Shown in pieces: positions 9,549 to 19,220 of a stretch of DNA of 64,000 nucleotides (position 1 is its first letter; every line of letters starts with the position of its first letter). The notes beneath the pieces are model-generated. The model saw only the letters and a program-made list of their open reading frames with translations. It ran no database searches and was not told the origin of the DNA. Source of the stretch: Bacillota bacterium (GTDB taxonomy: Bacteria > Bacillota > Clostridia > TANB77 > CAG-465); assembly GCA_023460235.1 (NCBI GenBank), contig JAEWRE010000021.1, positions 62,001 through 126,000 on the forward strand, given 5' to 3'. The position numbers and the translations under genes are program-made.

Positions 9549-9701
9549 AATATATTCACCTCCAATATATATAAACTAGTAAAACAATGAATTTATATTT
9601 GAATTTGTTTTACACTAATAATTTGTGTCATTACAAAAAAAAAATACTGGTAAAAAAAGGAATTAATGAAAAAAATAGAAAAAACTTGAAAAATAGCCAA
9701 T

Positions 9702-9708
9702 TTCGACA
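9702..9708 (-). promoter_or_regulatory. Candidate 0A box upstream of spo0A
   Basis: The minus strand reads TGTCGAA, the core 0A box bound by phosphorylated Spo0A. It lies about 55 nt upstream of the spo0A -10 element, in the intergenic region shared with the divergent SASP gene. A 7-mer of this composition is expected several times by chance in 64 kb, so position is the main support. Confidence 0.5.
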
Positions 9709-9739
9709 AAACTCGATGGTTAAAATTATACATATTTAC

Positions 9740-9768
9740 TTGATTTTTTTAAAAAAATTATATATAAT
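9740..9768 (+). promoter_or_regulatory. Predicted sigma-A promoter of spo0A
   Basis: TTGATT at 9740-9745, a 17-nt spacer, and TATAAT at 9763-9768. The transcription start would be near 9775, about 40 nt before the ATG. Confidence 0.7.
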
Positions 9769-9815
9769 TGTCTTACGCTATTAAGTGAAATTAAAAAATA
9801 TTGGAGGAAATCTAT

Positions 9816-10631
9816 ATGAGTATTAAAACAAAAATCATGATTGTTGATGACAATAAAGAGTTTGTAAAACTATTATCAATGTATATTGATTCACAAAATG
9901 ATATGGAAGTAGTTTCAACTGCTTTTGATGGTAAAGATGCAGTCAACACTATAAGAAGGGAAAATCCAGATATCCTATTACTAGATATAATAATGCCTGA
10001 AAAAGATGGTTTATCAGTATTAGAAGACATGGTAAAAGAAACCGATCTAAAAAAACCAGTTATAATTGTTATGTCTGCAATTGGACAAGAAAGAATTACA
10101 CAAAAGGCAATATCTTTAGGTGCAACTTACTATGTAGTAAAACCTTTTGATATGCCAACACTAGTTGAGAGATTAAGAGATCTTATAGATACAGAAGTAG
10201 TATATGAAACTAACAACAAAGCTACATATTATACAAAATCTACAATTAATAGTAGTACAGGTTCAAGTACACCAATTGAAGTAAGAGTTACCAACATAAT
10301 TCATGATGTAGGAGTGCCAGCGCATATTAAAGGTTATCAGTATATAAGAGAAGCAATAATGCTTGCAGTTGCAAATGAAGATATAATAAATGCTATAACA
10401 AAAACATTATATCCAAGTCTTGCTACAAAATTTTCTACAACTCCTTCTAGAGTTGAAAGAGCAATAAGACATGCTATTGAAGTTGCTTGGAATAGAGGAC
10501 AAATAGAAATGCATGACAAAATCTTCGGTTATACTGTTAATTCTAATAAGGGAAAACCTACAAATTCAGAATTCATTGCCATGATTGCAGATAAACTAAG
10601 ATTGGAAGACAAATCTGTAATCAAGGTATAA
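9816..10631 (+). CDS. spo0A: Sporulation master regulator Spo0A
   Basis: A response regulator that commits the cell to sporulation. Residues 1-125 form the receiver domain: acidic pocket IVDDNKE, phospho-acceptor Asp near residue 55 in [12 protein letters not shown], conserved Ser/Thr in VMSAIG and Lys in VVKPFD. Residues ~150-271 are the Spo0A DNA-binding domain, with [21 protein letters not shown] and [19 protein letters not shown] choose the ATG at 9816, 8 nt after GGAGG; the in-frame TTG at 9801 lies ahead of that site. It is monocistronic here. A candidate 0A box upstream suggests self-regulation. Confidence 0.97.
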   Translation: MSIKTKIMIVDDNKEFVKLLSMYIDSQNDMEVVSTAFDGKDAVNTIRRENPDILLLDIIMPEKDGLSVLEDMVKETDLKKPVIIVMSAIGQERITQKAISLGATYYVVKPFDMPTLVERLRDLIDTEVVYETNNKATYYTKSTINSSTGSSTPIEVRVTNIIHDVGVPAHIKGYQYIREAIMLAVANEDIINAITKTLYPSLATKFSTTPSRVERAIRHAIEVAWNRGQIEMHDKIFGYTVNSNKGKPTNSEFIAMIADKLRLEDKSVIKV

Positions 10632-10634
10632 AGG

Positions 10635-10693
10635 CTCATATAAATACTTTATATTTATTAAGGGAATCTTAATGAATGTGAGGTGTTTTTTTA
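10635..10693 (+). terminator. Possible terminator after spo0A
   Basis: CTCATAT at 10635-10641 can pair with ATGTGAG at 10676-10682 (one G-U pair), enclosing a smaller ATTAAG/CTTAAT hairpin, and is followed by GTGTTTTTTT. The long loop makes it less certain than the others. Confidence 0.5.
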
Positions 10694-10802
10694 TCTAAGT
10701 TTTATATTCGAAACTTTTTTTCATATAATGTTTTTAAATGTAATTAATTTGATTATTGATTTTATTTTAATTAATGTATATAATGTATAGTGAGGTATTA
10801 AA

Positions 10803-11228
10803 ATGAATTTTATAAAAAAACATAGAAAATTAATTATATTATTTGTAATTTTATTAATAATTATTTCAATATTTATTTACAAAAAAATAAATAATAATAA
10901 AGAACTTGAAAGAACAGGAGGCACTAATAATCAAATTTCAACTCAAAGAAATCATGAATATAAATTGTATTGCTTTGGACTAGAAAATTGTGATGCCTGT
11001 AAAATTATGGAACCAATATATCAACAAGCTACTAAAGACTATTTGGAAAAACTCGACTTTGAGTATGCTGATGTTACTGAGAAAGTTGATCTTTCAAATA
11101 AATATGTTATTAATGTAGTTCCAACGTTTATAATTGTAGATAGTAATGGAACTGTTATTAGAAGAGAAATTGGAGTAATGTCTAAAGATGATTTTTATTC
11201 ATTTATAGATAGTGTAATAAATCGATGA
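10803..11228 (+). CDS. Membrane-anchored thioredoxin-family protein
   Basis: A 141-residue protein with one N-terminal membrane segment (residues ~9-26) and a thioredoxin fold outside the cell. The redox motif is CDAC near residues 63-66, and the cis-proline segment is VVPTFIIVD. Its stop overlaps the start of the next gene, a CcdA/DsbD-type electron carrier, by 4 nt. The pair probably moves reducing equivalents across the membrane to extracytoplasmic disulfides. The substrate cannot be told from sequence. Confidence 0.85.
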   Translation: MNFIKKHRKLIILFVILLIIISIFIYKKINNNKELERTGGTNNQISTQRNHEYKLYCFGLENCDACKIMEPIYQQATKDYLEKLDFEYADVTEKVDLSNKYVINVVPTFIIVDSNGTVIRREIGVMSKDDFYSFIDSVINR

Positions 11229-11920
11229 GTGAGTTGTTTAATAATTTTTCAAATATTATTTCAAACAATATGATAATAGCAATGTTAGTAACTCTTTTAG
11301 GTGGTATTATATCGTCATTTAGTCCATGTACTCTGAGTACATTTCCACTAATAATTGGTTACTTAAATTTAAATGATAAAAAAAATGATTTATCAAAGAA
11401 AAATAATAATCTTATACTTGCTTTGTGTTTTTCATTAGGTATAATAATAACATTTTCTGCTCTAGGTGTTATTTCTTCATTAATTGGGTATAGCTTTAGA
11501 ATATGGGGAAAGTTTTGGTATTTATTGCTTGCAATAATATTATTAATAGTATCATTACAATCTTTTAAAATTATAAATATAAAAAAATATTGTAAGATTC
11601 CAATTCTTAGAAAAAATCCATTTAGTGCTTTCTTGCTTGGCATTCTTGGAGGAATATTTGCTTCACCATGCAGTACACCGGTGCTTATAGCAATATTAAC
11701 GTTCATAGCTAAAGAGGGTAATATAGTATTCGGAATAACTCTTATGTTAATATATTCTTTAGGATATTGCGCAATAATATTTTTAATTGGAATATTTGGA
11801 GATATAATAAATAAAGTAAGTTATATTGAAAAATACAATAAAATTATCGAATATTTAAATGCAATATTTGGTATTTTTATATTGTTACTTTCTTTTTATC
11901 TGTTTTACATAGTTTTTTAA
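11225..11920 (+). CDS. CcdA/DsbD-family transmembrane thiol-electron carrier
   Basis: A 231-residue integral membrane protein with six or more hydrophobic segments. Two internally repeated SPC motifs (SPCTLSTFPLIIG near 33, ASPCSTPVLIAIL near 147) carry the paired redox cysteines typical of CcdA. In the family these cysteines take electrons from cytosolic thioredoxin and pass them to an exported thioredoxin. The upstream overlapping gene encodes just such a partner, and its ATGA overlap indicates translational coupling. Confidence 0.85.
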   Translation: MSELFNNFSNIISNNMIIAMLVTLLGGIISSFSPCTLSTFPLIIGYLNLNDKKNDLSKKNNNLILALCFSLGIIITFSALGVISSLIGYSFRIWGKFWYLLLAIILLIVSLQSFKIINIKKYCKIPILRKNPFSAFLLGILGGIFASPCSTPVLIAILTFIAKEGNIVFGITLMLIYSLGYCAIIFLIGIFGDIINKVSYIEKYNKIIEYLNAIFGIFILLLSFYLFYIVF

Positions 11921-11927
11921 TTATACA

Positions 11928-11958
11928 TAAATAGGCAGTCATTACTGCCTATTTATTC
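11928..11958 (+). terminator. Terminator after the CcdA-like gene
   Basis: A 12-bp stem, TAAATAGGCAGT at 11928-11939 with ACTGCCTATTTA at 11944-11955, and a 4-nt loop. The T-tract is short. Confidence 0.75.
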
Positions 11959-11977
11959 GTCAAAATCAATGTATTAC

Positions 11978-12006
11978 TTGACAAAAAGTCCTAAAAAGAG
12001 TACAAT
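11978..12006 (+). promoter_or_regulatory. Predicted sigma-A promoter of the gdpP operon
   Basis: Consensus TTGACA at 11978-11983, a 17-nt spacer, and TACAAT at 12001-12006, 33 nt before the gdpP ATG. It probably drives gdpP-rplI-dnaB-tilS. Confidence 0.85.
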
Positions 12007-12039
12007 ATATATATTATAAAGGGAGAGAAAATAAAAAAT

Positions 12040-14016
12040 ATGATGAGAAAAATTAAAGAGAATAAATGGTTCGATTTTAGCGTATTTTCCGTTAGAATTA
12101 CTTACTTAATTTTAATTATAGTTTTTGCTGCCATTTTTTTAATTATAAAACCAGATACACTATTTATTGATTTGGCAATTATACTATTTCTTTCGCTTCT
12201 TTGCATTTATCTTTGTATAAGAGAAATAAAAAATAGAAAATATAGAATTGAGGAACTATCAACAAGTGTTGATATGGTATTAAAAGATAGCCTTAATTTG
12301 CTAGATATTCCTATGGCCATGATAAATTCTTCTAATCAAATTATATGGCAAAATATTTCATGTAAACATGTAATTCCACAAGAGTTTATGTATGATACTA
12401 GCATAAAGCTTGAAAAACAAAAAAAACAAAATAACTCACTAAGTGTAACAGAGGATATAGGAAATGGCGAAGTATATTCAGTAATAGGAAATAATATTAG
12501 ATTTTCTGGATTTGATTGTATGTTAGTTACATATATAAATAGATCAGAAGAAAAAATGTTAAAAGATTTATTAGATAATACTAAAGTTGCAGTTGGAATA
12601 ATTTTTGTTGATAATTATGAAGAAACTATGCAAGGACTAGACGAAGTTACAAAAGCAGAAATTGCATCCAAAATTGGAAAAGAATTAAAGAATTGGATAG
12701 GCGAATATAAAGGGGTAATAAACAAGATTGAAAAAGATAAATATGTAATTTTTGTTGAAAAACAATTTATATCACAAATGGAAGCTAATTCTTTTCAAGT
12801 ATTAGAAAGAATTAGAAAAGTAACTGATATAACCAAATTACCTGTTACTGTTTCAATTGGATTTTCATACTCAGAAAATTCTTTAGACGATCGTTATATT
12901 GCAAGTTCTTCCGCACTTGATATAGCACTTGGCAGAGGTGGAGATCAAGTAGTAATAAAAAAAGATAAAAAATTTGATTTCTATGGCGGTTCTAATATAG
13001 GAATTGAAAAAACAAGTAGAGTTAGAGCAAGGACAATAGCTCAAGCATTAAAAGAAATTATAAAAAAATCTGATAAAGTATATATAATGGGACATAAAAA
13101 TACAGATATTGACTGTATAGGCGCTTCAGTTGGACTATATAAAATTGCTAAATCAATGAAAAAAGATGCATATATAATAGTTGACACAAAATGCAATAGC
13201 AGTACAAAAGGTGTAATGAATAAGCTTAGTGAAAGTGAAGAATATAAAACAGCTTTTATACAAAAAGATGACTTTAAAAAGCATGATTTTACTAATTCAT
13301 TGCTCATAGTTGTTGATACACATAAAAAATCATATTTACCTTATCCAGATTTATTAGATAATTTTGAAAAAGTTGTAATAGTAGATCATCACAGAAGAGG
13401 ACCAGAATTCATTGATAATGCATTATTAACTTATCATGAAATCTATGCTTCTTCTACATCAGAATTAGTTACAGAATTGCTTATGTATTTAGACGATATA
13501 AAGCTTACAGCAAGCGAAGCAGAAAGTCTTTATGCAGGAATTGTAGTTGATACTAAGAATTTTATATTTAAAACAGGTGTTAGAACTTTCGAAGTTGCTG
13601 CATATTTAAAAAGGTACGGTATAGATTTAACGGAAGTAAAACAATTATTTCAAAATGACTTTGAAACATATGTTGCAAAGGTGGAAATTGTGAAAAATGC
13701 AGAGATAATTAGAGGTCAAATAGCAATATCTTCTTGTGAAGAAAATTATGAAGATATGCCAATAATTGCCGCCCAAGCAGCGGATGAACTACTTTCAATT
13801 TCTGGTATTTTAGCTTCATTCGTACTTTGTAAAGTTGATGATGTCGTAATGATATCTGGAAGATCAATGGGTGATATTAATGTTCAATCAATAATGGAAT
13901 CAATTGGTGGTGGAGGTCACTTGACTTTTGCTGGAGCACAGATAGCAGGAATAACAATAGAGGAAGCTAAGAAAAGATTACTACAAAGTATTGATGAATA
14001 TTATGGAAAAGAATAA
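12040..14016 (+). CDS. gdpP: Cyclic-di-AMP phosphodiesterase GdpP
   Basis: A 658-residue membrane enzyme that hydrolyses c-di-AMP to pApA. Order of domains: two membrane helices (~15-60), a PAS-like sensor (~80-165), a degenerate GGDEF domain (~175-300), a DHH phosphoesterase domain (GHKNTDIDCIGAS near 350, VDTHKKS, VDHHRRGPEF near 448) and a DHHA1 domain with GGGGHLTFAGAQI near 620. The DHH metal ligands are all present, so it should be active. It leads an operon with rplI and dnaB, a common Firmicute order. The second messenger it controls affects wall, potassium and osmotic balance. Confidence 0.95.
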   Translation: MMRKIKENKWFDFSVFSVRITYLILIIVFAAIFLIIKPDTLFIDLAIILFLSLLCIYLCIREIKNRKYRIEELSTSVDMVLKDSLNLLDIPMAMINSSNQIIWQNISCKHVIPQEFMYDTSIKLEKQKKQNNSLSVTEDIGNGEVYSVIGNNIRFSGFDCMLVTYINRSEEKMLKDLLDNTKVAVGIIFVDNYEETMQGLDEVTKAEIASKIGKELKNWIGEYKGVINKIEKDKYVIFVEKQFISQMEANSFQVLERIRKVTDITKLPVTVSIGFSYSENSLDDRYIASSSALDIALGRGGDQVVIKKDKKFDFYGGSNIGIEKTSRVRARTIAQALKEIIKKSDKVYIMGHKNTDIDCIGASVGLYKIAKSMKKDAYIIVDTKCNSSTKGVMNKLSESEEYKTAFIQKDDFKKHDFTNSLLIVVDTHKKSYLPYPDLLDNFEKVVIVDHHRRGPEFIDNALLTYHEIYASSTSELVTELLMYLDDIKLTASEAESLYAGIVVDTKNFIFKTGVRTFEVAAYLKRYGIDLTEVKQLFQNDFETYVAKVEIVKNAEIIRGQIAISSCEENYEDMPIIAAQAADELLSISGILASFVLCKVDDVVMISGRSMGDINVQSIMESIGGGGHLTFAGAQIAGITIEEAKKRLLQSIDEYYGKE

Positions 14017-14041
14017 ATTATAAAATAAAGGGGGAACTATT

Positions 14042-14488
14042 TTGAAGGTTGTATTAAATCAAGATGTAAAAGGAATAGGAAAAAAGCTTCAAGTAGTAGA
14101 AGTAAGTGAAGGCTATGCAAGAAATTATTTACTTCCTAAAAAACTTGCGACTATGGCTGATAATAAGTCCATTGGTGAAGCAAAGACAAAAGGTGAAGCT
14201 ATAAAGTTTAAAAAAGATACTGAGCTTCAAGAAGCAAATAAGCAAAAAGATATTATTGAAAAGGATCATATTGAGTTTAGACATAAAATTGGAGAAGGCG
14301 GTAGACTTTTTGGAAGTGTTACGGAAAAAGAGATTGCTGATGAAGTTTTAAATAAATTTAAAATTGAAGTTAATAAAAAGAAAATATCTATTAAATATCC
14401 AATAAAACAAATAGGTTCATATGTAGCAGATATAAAATTATACGAAGGAGTAATTGCAAAATTAAAAGTAGTAGTAGTCGGAATGTAG
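14042..14488 (+). CDS. rplI: 50S ribosomal protein L9
   Basis: A 148-residue protein with two RNA-binding domains joined by a long helix. MKVVLNQDVKGIGKKLQVVEVSEGYARNYL is the L9 signature, and the C-terminal domain begins near IEFRHKIGEGGRLFGSVT. The start is a TTG at 14042 behind AAGGGGG. It lies between gdpP and dnaB; the rpsF-ssb-rpsR genes found nearby in some Firmicutes are absent from the window. Confidence 0.97.
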   Translation: MKVVLNQDVKGIGKKLQVVEVSEGYARNYLLPKKLATMADNKSIGEAKTKGEAIKFKKDTELQEANKQKDIIEKDHIEFRHKIGEGGRLFGSVTEKEIADEVLNKFKIEVNKKKISIKYPIKQIGSYVADIKLYEGVIAKLKVVVVGM

Positions 14489-14497
14489 GTGTAATAA

Positions 14498-15838
14498 ATG
14501 GAAAATGAAATTGTTAATAAGGTTCAACCAAATGATACAATAGCAGAACAAGCAATACTTGGATCAATGTTAGTAGATAAAGATGCAATTAGTGCTGCAG
14601 TAGAGGTATTAAAACCTGATGATTTTTATAGAGAAGATAATAAAGAAATTTTTACAGCAATGCTTGAATTATACAGTATTGGTAAACATATAGATGTAAT
14701 CACAACTACTGAACAATTAAAACTTAGAGGTAGTCTTGAAAAAATTGGTAATATTGCTTATTTGGCTACGCTTATTGATAATGTTCCGAATACGTCAAAT
14801 ATTGAAAGCTATGTTAAGATTGTTGAAGAAAAATCGGTAATTAGAAAATTAATAAAAGTTGCTAATGATATATTAAAAGTTGGATATTCTCAGACAGAAG
14901 AAGTAGATACAATTATAGAACAAACAGAAAAAAGGGTTTTTGATGTATTACAAGATAGAAATACTAGAGGTTATTCAAGTATTAAGCAAGTTCTTGTAAC
15001 GGTGTTTGATGAACTTGAAAGCATGTATCAAAATAAAAAGAAAATATCTGGTATAGAAAGTGGATTTATAGATTTAGATATGAAGACATCTGGTCTAAAC
15101 CCATCTGATTTACTTATTGTTGCTGCAAGACCTGCTATGGGAAAATCTGCTTTTGTACTTAATATAGCAACATATGTTGCTATGCATATGAAAATACCAA
15201 CTATGGTATTTAGCTTAGAAATGTCAGCAGATCAAATGGCAAAAAGAATAATTGCTTCTGAAGCAGAAATCGATAGCATGAAATTAAAAAATGCTGATTT
15301 AAGCTCAGAAGATTGGTTAAAACTCGGTCAAGCTAGTGGTAGAGTATCAGAAATTCCTTTATATATTGATGATACGCCAGGCCTTAGTTCTGCTGAGCTT
15401 CGTGCAAAATGTAGAAAAGCAAAATTAGAAAAAAATATAGGTTTAATTATAATTGACTATTTACAACTTATGGAATCAAAAACCAAAAGTCCGTCAAGAC
15501 AACAAGAAATATCTGAAATAAGTAGATCTTTAAAAATACTTGCAAAAGAATTGTCAGTACCTGTTATAGCTTTATCACAGTTAAGTCGTGCAAGTGAAGC
15601 AAGAGCAGATCATAGACCAATGTTAAGTGATCTTCGTGAATCAGGGGCAATTGAGCAAGATGCTGATATTGTAATGTTTTTACATAGAGAAGATTATTAT
15701 AATCCAGATACTGAAAAGAAAAATGTTGCTGAGGTAATACTTGCAAAAAACAGAAGTGGATCTACTGGAACTGTAGAACTTGCATGGTTAGGCCAATATA
15801 CTAAATTTGCTAATTTATATAGAGGACCTGAAGCATGA
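14498..15838 (+). CDS. dnaB: Replicative DNA helicase DnaB
   Basis: A 446-residue hexameric 5'-3' helicase of the replication fork. The N-terminal primase-interaction domain (~10-150) starts with EQAILGSMLVDKDAI. The RecA-like C-terminal domain has Walker A ARPAMGKSAF (~210), the IIIDYLQLM Walker B (~320), the DLRESGAIEQDAD motif and VILAKNRSGSTG. Length is normal with no intein. It overlaps tilS by 4 nt. Confidence 0.98.
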   Translation: MENEIVNKVQPNDTIAEQAILGSMLVDKDAISAAVEVLKPDDFYREDNKEIFTAMLELYSIGKHIDVITTTEQLKLRGSLEKIGNIAYLATLIDNVPNTSNIESYVKIVEEKSVIRKLIKVANDILKVGYSQTEEVDTIIEQTEKRVFDVLQDRNTRGYSSIKQVLVTVFDELESMYQNKKKISGIESGFIDLDMKTSGLNPSDLLIVAARPAMGKSAFVLNIATYVAMHMKIPTMVFSLEMSADQMAKRIIASEAEIDSMKLKNADLSSEDWLKLGQASGRVSEIPLYIDDTPGLSSAELRAKCRKAKLEKNIGLIIIDYLQLMESKTKSPSRQQEISEISRSLKILAKELSVPVIALSQLSRASEARADHRPMLSDLRESGAIEQDADIVMFLHREDYYNPDTEKKNVAEVILAKNRSGSTGTVELAWLGQYTKFANLYRGPEA

Positions 15839-16875
15839 AAAATATAAATAAAAACACAGATATTTGTGAAGTTATAACAAAAAATGTTGAACATGTTATA
15901 ATTGATAACAAATTAATAGATAATAATGACAAATTAATTTTGGCAGTATCTGGTGGACCTGACTCAATGTGTTTGTTATCAGTATTATTAGAATTAAAGG
16001 AAATATTTAGTATTAAATATAATATAAATTATAATATCGTTGTTGCTCATGTAAATCACATGATAAGAGAAGAATCAGAACAAGAAAAAATATATGTTGA
16101 AAATTTTTGCCAAAATTATGGAATAAAATTTTATTATTTAAAAGAAAATATTCCAGAGCTTTCACATAAATATGGAATGTCTGAAGAAACTTGTGGTAGA
16201 CATGTAAGATATGATTTCTTTGAAAAAACCAGATTACAAGAAGATGCTCAAAAAATTGTTGTGGCACATAATCAGGATGATAATGTTGAAACAATACTAC
16301 TTAATATATTAAGAGGCTGTGGACTAAACGGATTACTTGGAATGCCTTATGTTACTGATAAAATAATTAGACCATTAATTGATATTGAAAAAAAAGATAT
16401 TTTAGAGTATAATAATTTAAAACAAATTAATCCTTGTATTGATAAAACAAATTTTGAAGATATATATTTAAGAAATAAAATTAGGCTTAATCTAATTCCA
16501 GAACTTAAACAAAATTATAATTCAAATATATCAAGCAATATTATTAGGATGAGAAATATTTTATCTCAGGATGAGGATTTTTTGTCTAATTATACAAATA
16601 ACATTGTTAGCAATTCAATATTAAAAAAAGATGATGATTTTATAAAATTTGATTATAAAGACTTAATAAATGAACATATATCTATTCAAAACAGGGCAAT
16701 AAGGAAAATAATAGAAATGAATTTAGGCAATTTAGAAGGAATAGAAAATATACATGTACAAGATATATTAAAATTACTAAATAAGAATATACCTAAGAAA
16801 ATATATATTATCGGTAATAAATTTACTATTGAAATAATATCTAAGAATATAGCAATTATTAAAAACAATAAGTAG
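15835..16875 (+). CDS. tilS: tRNA(Ile)-lysidine synthetase
   Basis: A 346-residue PP-loop ATPase that converts C34 of the AUA-reading tRNA-Ile to lysidine. The motif SGGPDSMCLL lies near residue 40, followed by AHVNHMIRE and the HNQDDNVETILLNILRG signature. It is shorter than the ~450-residue forms; the C-terminal substrate-recognition part is reduced. The ATG overlaps the dnaB stop. It precedes ftsH, as in B. subtilis, but hpt, often between them, is missing. Confidence 0.93.
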   Translation: MKNINKNTDICEVITKNVEHVIIDNKLIDNNDKLILAVSGGPDSMCLLSVLLELKEIFSIKYNINYNIVVAHVNHMIREESEQEKIYVENFCQNYGIKFYYLKENIPELSHKYGMSEETCGRHVRYDFFEKTRLQEDAQKIVVAHNQDDNVETILLNILRGCGLNGLLGMPYVTDKIIRPLIDIEKKDILEYNNLKQINPCIDKTNFEDIYLRNKIRLNLIPELKQNYNSNISSNIIRMRNILSQDEDFLSNYTNNIVSNSILKKDDDFIKFDYKDLINEHISIQNRAIRKIIEMNLGNLEGIENIHVQDILKLLNKNIPKKIYIIGNKFTIEIISKNIAIIKNNK

Positions 16876-16884
16876 GAGGGAAAA

Positions 16885-18702
16885 ATGAAAAATAAAAAAA
16901 CTGGATTAGTTGGTACTGCAATAACATATTTAATAATAATATCACTTGTTATGTATTTTATTACTATTCTTGGAACTGCTTCATCAAAAACTATGTCTTA
17001 TACTGAATTAATGCAAAAAATCGATGAAAAAGCTGTTCAAAGTATAGAACTTCAAAGTGATAGACTTACAGCAAGTGTTGTGCTTAAAAATGAAACTAAT
17101 GTACAAAGATCTGTAAAATTACCTTCAGCAACTACTTTTCTTGAATCAATTCAACCTAAAGTTACTGCTGGTGAATTTGAACTTAATGTTGCAGATAAAG
17201 ATTTTATGGAGGTATTGTCGCCACTTATACCAAACATACTATTGCTTCTTGGCACATTCTTCTTATTCATATATATGATAAGAAAAACAGGTGAGGGTAA
17301 TACTAAAGCTATGAATTTTGGTAAAAATAGAGCCAAAATGATAGATAAAAATGATAAAAACAAAATTACTTTTGATAAAGTAGCAGGTTTAAAGGAAGAA
17401 AAAGAAGAATTAGAAGAAGAAGTAGAATTCTTAAAAAATCCTAAAAAATATCAAGATATGGGTGCAAGAATACCAAAAGGGATATTACTTGTTGGTCAAC
17501 CAGGTACAGGAAAAACATTACTTGCAAAAGCTGTTGCTGGAGAAGCAAATGTACCATTTTTTTCAATAAGTGGTTCTGACTTTGTTGAAATGTTTGTTGG
17601 TGTAGGTGCTTCAAGAGTAAGAGATTTATTTGCTGAAGCCAAAGCAAATGCCCCATGTATTATATTTATAGATGAAATAGATGCAGTAGGAAGACATAGA
17701 GGAGCTGGTGTTGGTGGAGGTCACGATGAACGTGAACAAACACTAAATCAATTACTTGTTGAAATGGATGGGTTTTCTACTAATGAAAGTATTATAGTTA
17801 TGGCAGCAACAAATAGACCTGATATACTTGATCCTGCTCTACTTAGACCAGGAAGATTTGATAGACAAATAGTAGTACATGAACCAGATATTGGGGCAAG
17901 AGAAGAAATATTAAAATTACATGCTAAAAATAAACCATTTATTGAAGGTATTGATTTTAAAGTTATTGCAAAAAATACAGCAGGATTTACTGGTGCAGAC
18001 CTTGAAAATATGGTAAATGAAGCAACGCTACTTGCTGCAAGAAAAGATAAGAAAAAAGTTGACATTGCAGATGTTGAAGAAGCAATGGTAAAAGTTATGA
18101 TGGGACCTGAAAAGAGAAGTAAAATTATATCTGATAAAGAAAGAAAACTTACAGCTTATCATGAAGCTGGTCATGCAGTTGTATCAAGATTTTTACCAAC
18201 ACATGATACAGTTCATCAAATATCAATTATACCAAGGGGTATGGCTGGTGGTTACACTATGTATAAACCTAATGAAGATAAGAGTTATAGATCTAAATCT
18301 GAGATGAAAGAACACATAGTTTCACTTCTTGGTGGAAGGGTTGCAGAACAACTAGTTCTTGATGATATAAGTACTGGTGCATCAAGTGATATTGAAAGAG
18401 CTACTAAAATAGCAAGAAATATGGTTACAAAGTATGGTATGTCTGATAAATTAGGGCCAATAACATTTGGAACAAATCAAGAAGAAGTGTTCTTGGGTAA
18501 AGACATGAATAATCAAAGAAATTATAGTGAAGCGATTGCAGCTACTATTGATGAAGAAGTTAGAGATATTATAATGATGGCATATAACTATGCAGAAAGA
18601 CTTTTAAAAGATAATATTGATAAACTTCATAAAGTTGCACAATTGTTACTTGAAAAAGAAAAAATTACAGGCGATGAATTCGAGGCTGTATTTATTAATT
18701 AA
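16885..18702 (+). CDS. ftsH: ATP-dependent zinc metalloprotease FtsH
   Basis: A 605-residue membrane-anchored AAA+ protease that degrades misassembled membrane proteins and regulators. Two N-terminal membrane helices (~10-32 and ~112-132) flank an extracytoplasmic domain. Walker A GQPGTGKT is near 203, Walker [12 protein letters not shown] near 260, the SRH region with [17 protein letters not shown] near 315, and the zinc site HEAGH near 426. It is preceded by an AGGAGGG site 9 nt after tilS and ends at a strong terminator. Confidence 0.98.
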   Translation: MKNKKTGLVGTAITYLIIISLVMYFITILGTASSKTMSYTELMQKIDEKAVQSIELQSDRLTASVVLKNETNVQRSVKLPSATTFLESIQPKVTAGEFELNVADKDFMEVLSPLIPNILLLLGTFFLFIYMIRKTGEGNTKAMNFGKNRAKMIDKNDKNKITFDKVAGLKEEKEELEEEVEFLKNPKKYQDMGARIPKGILLVGQPGTGKTLLAKAVAGEANVPFFSISGSDFVEMFVGVGASRVRDLFAEAKANAPCIIFIDEIDAVGRHRGAGVGGGHDEREQTLNQLLVEMDGFSTNESIIVMAATNRPDILDPALLRPGRFDRQIVVHEPDIGAREEILKLHAKNKPFIEGIDFKVIAKNTAGFTGADLENMVNEATLLAARKDKKKVDIADVEEAMVKVMMGPEKRSKIISDKERKLTAYHEAGHAVVSRFLPTHDTVHQISIIPRGMAGGYTMYKPNEDKSYRSKSEMKEHIVSLLGGRVAEQLVLDDISTGASSDIERATKIARNMVTKYGMSDKLGPITFGTNQEEVFLGKDMNNQRNYSEAIAATIDEEVRDIIMMAYNYAERLLKDNIDKLHKVAQLLLEKEKITGDEFEAVFIN

Positions 18703-18705
18703 TCA

Positions 18706-18737
18706 AAAAGAAGTAGATTTTTATCTACTTCTTTTGT
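18706..18737 (+). terminator. Terminator after ftsH
   Basis: A 12-bp perfect stem, AAAAGAAGTAGA at 18706-18717 with TCTACTTCTTTT at 18724-18735. It ends the gdpP-ftsH unit. Confidence 0.88.
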
Positions 18738-18752
18738 ATTTCAACCGTTAAG

Positions 18753-18781
18753 TTGACATATATAATAAAAAATGCTATAAT
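18753..18781 (+). promoter_or_regulatory. Consensus sigma-A promoter of a small unknown gene
   Basis: TTGACA at 18753-18758, a 17-nt spacer, and TATAAT at 18776-18781: a perfect match to both hexamers. It drives the 81-aa gene at 18834, whose product should be abundant if not repressed. Confidence 0.88.
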
Positions 18782-18833
18782 TAACAAACAATGTTACTAC
18801 AAAGAAATAATGATTATTATGGAGGGATTAAGA

Positions 18834-19079
18834 ATGAGTGAGAGAAATAATTTTATACCCGTACAGGATGTTCAAGAAGAAATCTACAACAATTTCGGTA
18901 ACAATCAGCCCTACGTTGAATGTGATATTGTGTTTGATGGCTTAATTCTTAAAAATTCAATAAGAATACCAGCATTCCTAGATGAGGTAAAGCAAAATAT
19001 TATTGTAGAAATAATTAAAAGACTTACAACATATGATTCAACTGTGAATGATGGTGTAATTACATTATATGTTGCATAA
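18834..19079 (+). CDS. Small hypothetical protein, 81 aa
   Basis: I do not recognise this gene. I place the start at the ATG at 18834, 7 nt after GGAGGG at 18821. The reading frame extends upstream to the promoter -35 itself, so the longer form is not credible. The product starts MSERNNFIPVQDVQEEIYNNFG, is soluble, has no cysteines in a metal pattern, and resembles a compact alpha/beta fold ending VNDGVITLYVA. It is monocistronic, with a perfect promoter and its own terminator. Confidence 0.7.
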   Translation: MSERNNFIPVQDVQEEIYNNFGNNQPYVECDIVFDGLILKNSIRIPAFLDEVKQNIIVEIIKRLTTYDSTVNDGVITLYVA

Positions 19080-19107
19080 ATTTAAAAATAAGAGAAAATG
19101 TTAAAAA

Positions 19108-19145
19108 AAAACCGTCTACTATTGATTAGCAGGCGGTTTTATGCT
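19108..19145 (+). terminator. Terminator after the 81-aa gene
   Basis: A stem of AAAACCGTCT at 19108-19117 with AGGCGGTTTT at 19131-19140 (one G-U pair). Confidence 0.8.
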
Positions 19146-19188
19146 ATAATAAATATACTGTGTACGTTTAAATTCGTACATATTAGTG

Positions 19189-19194
19189 TATAAT
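19189..19194 (+). promoter_or_regulatory. Possible -10 element of the rpsB transcript
   Basis: TATAAT at 19189-19194 in a TGTATAAT context, just before the folded rpsB leader. I find no convincing -35 element at 17 nt, so this rests on the extended -10. Confidence 0.4.
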
Positions 19195-19220
19195 AGAATA
19201 TATATTATACAAAGCACACA

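Noticed and set aside
9587..9784. Plus-strand open frame between the SASP and spo0A genes
   Set aside because: No ribosome binding site, lysine/asparagine-rich AT translation, and it covers the spo0A promoter and 0A box.
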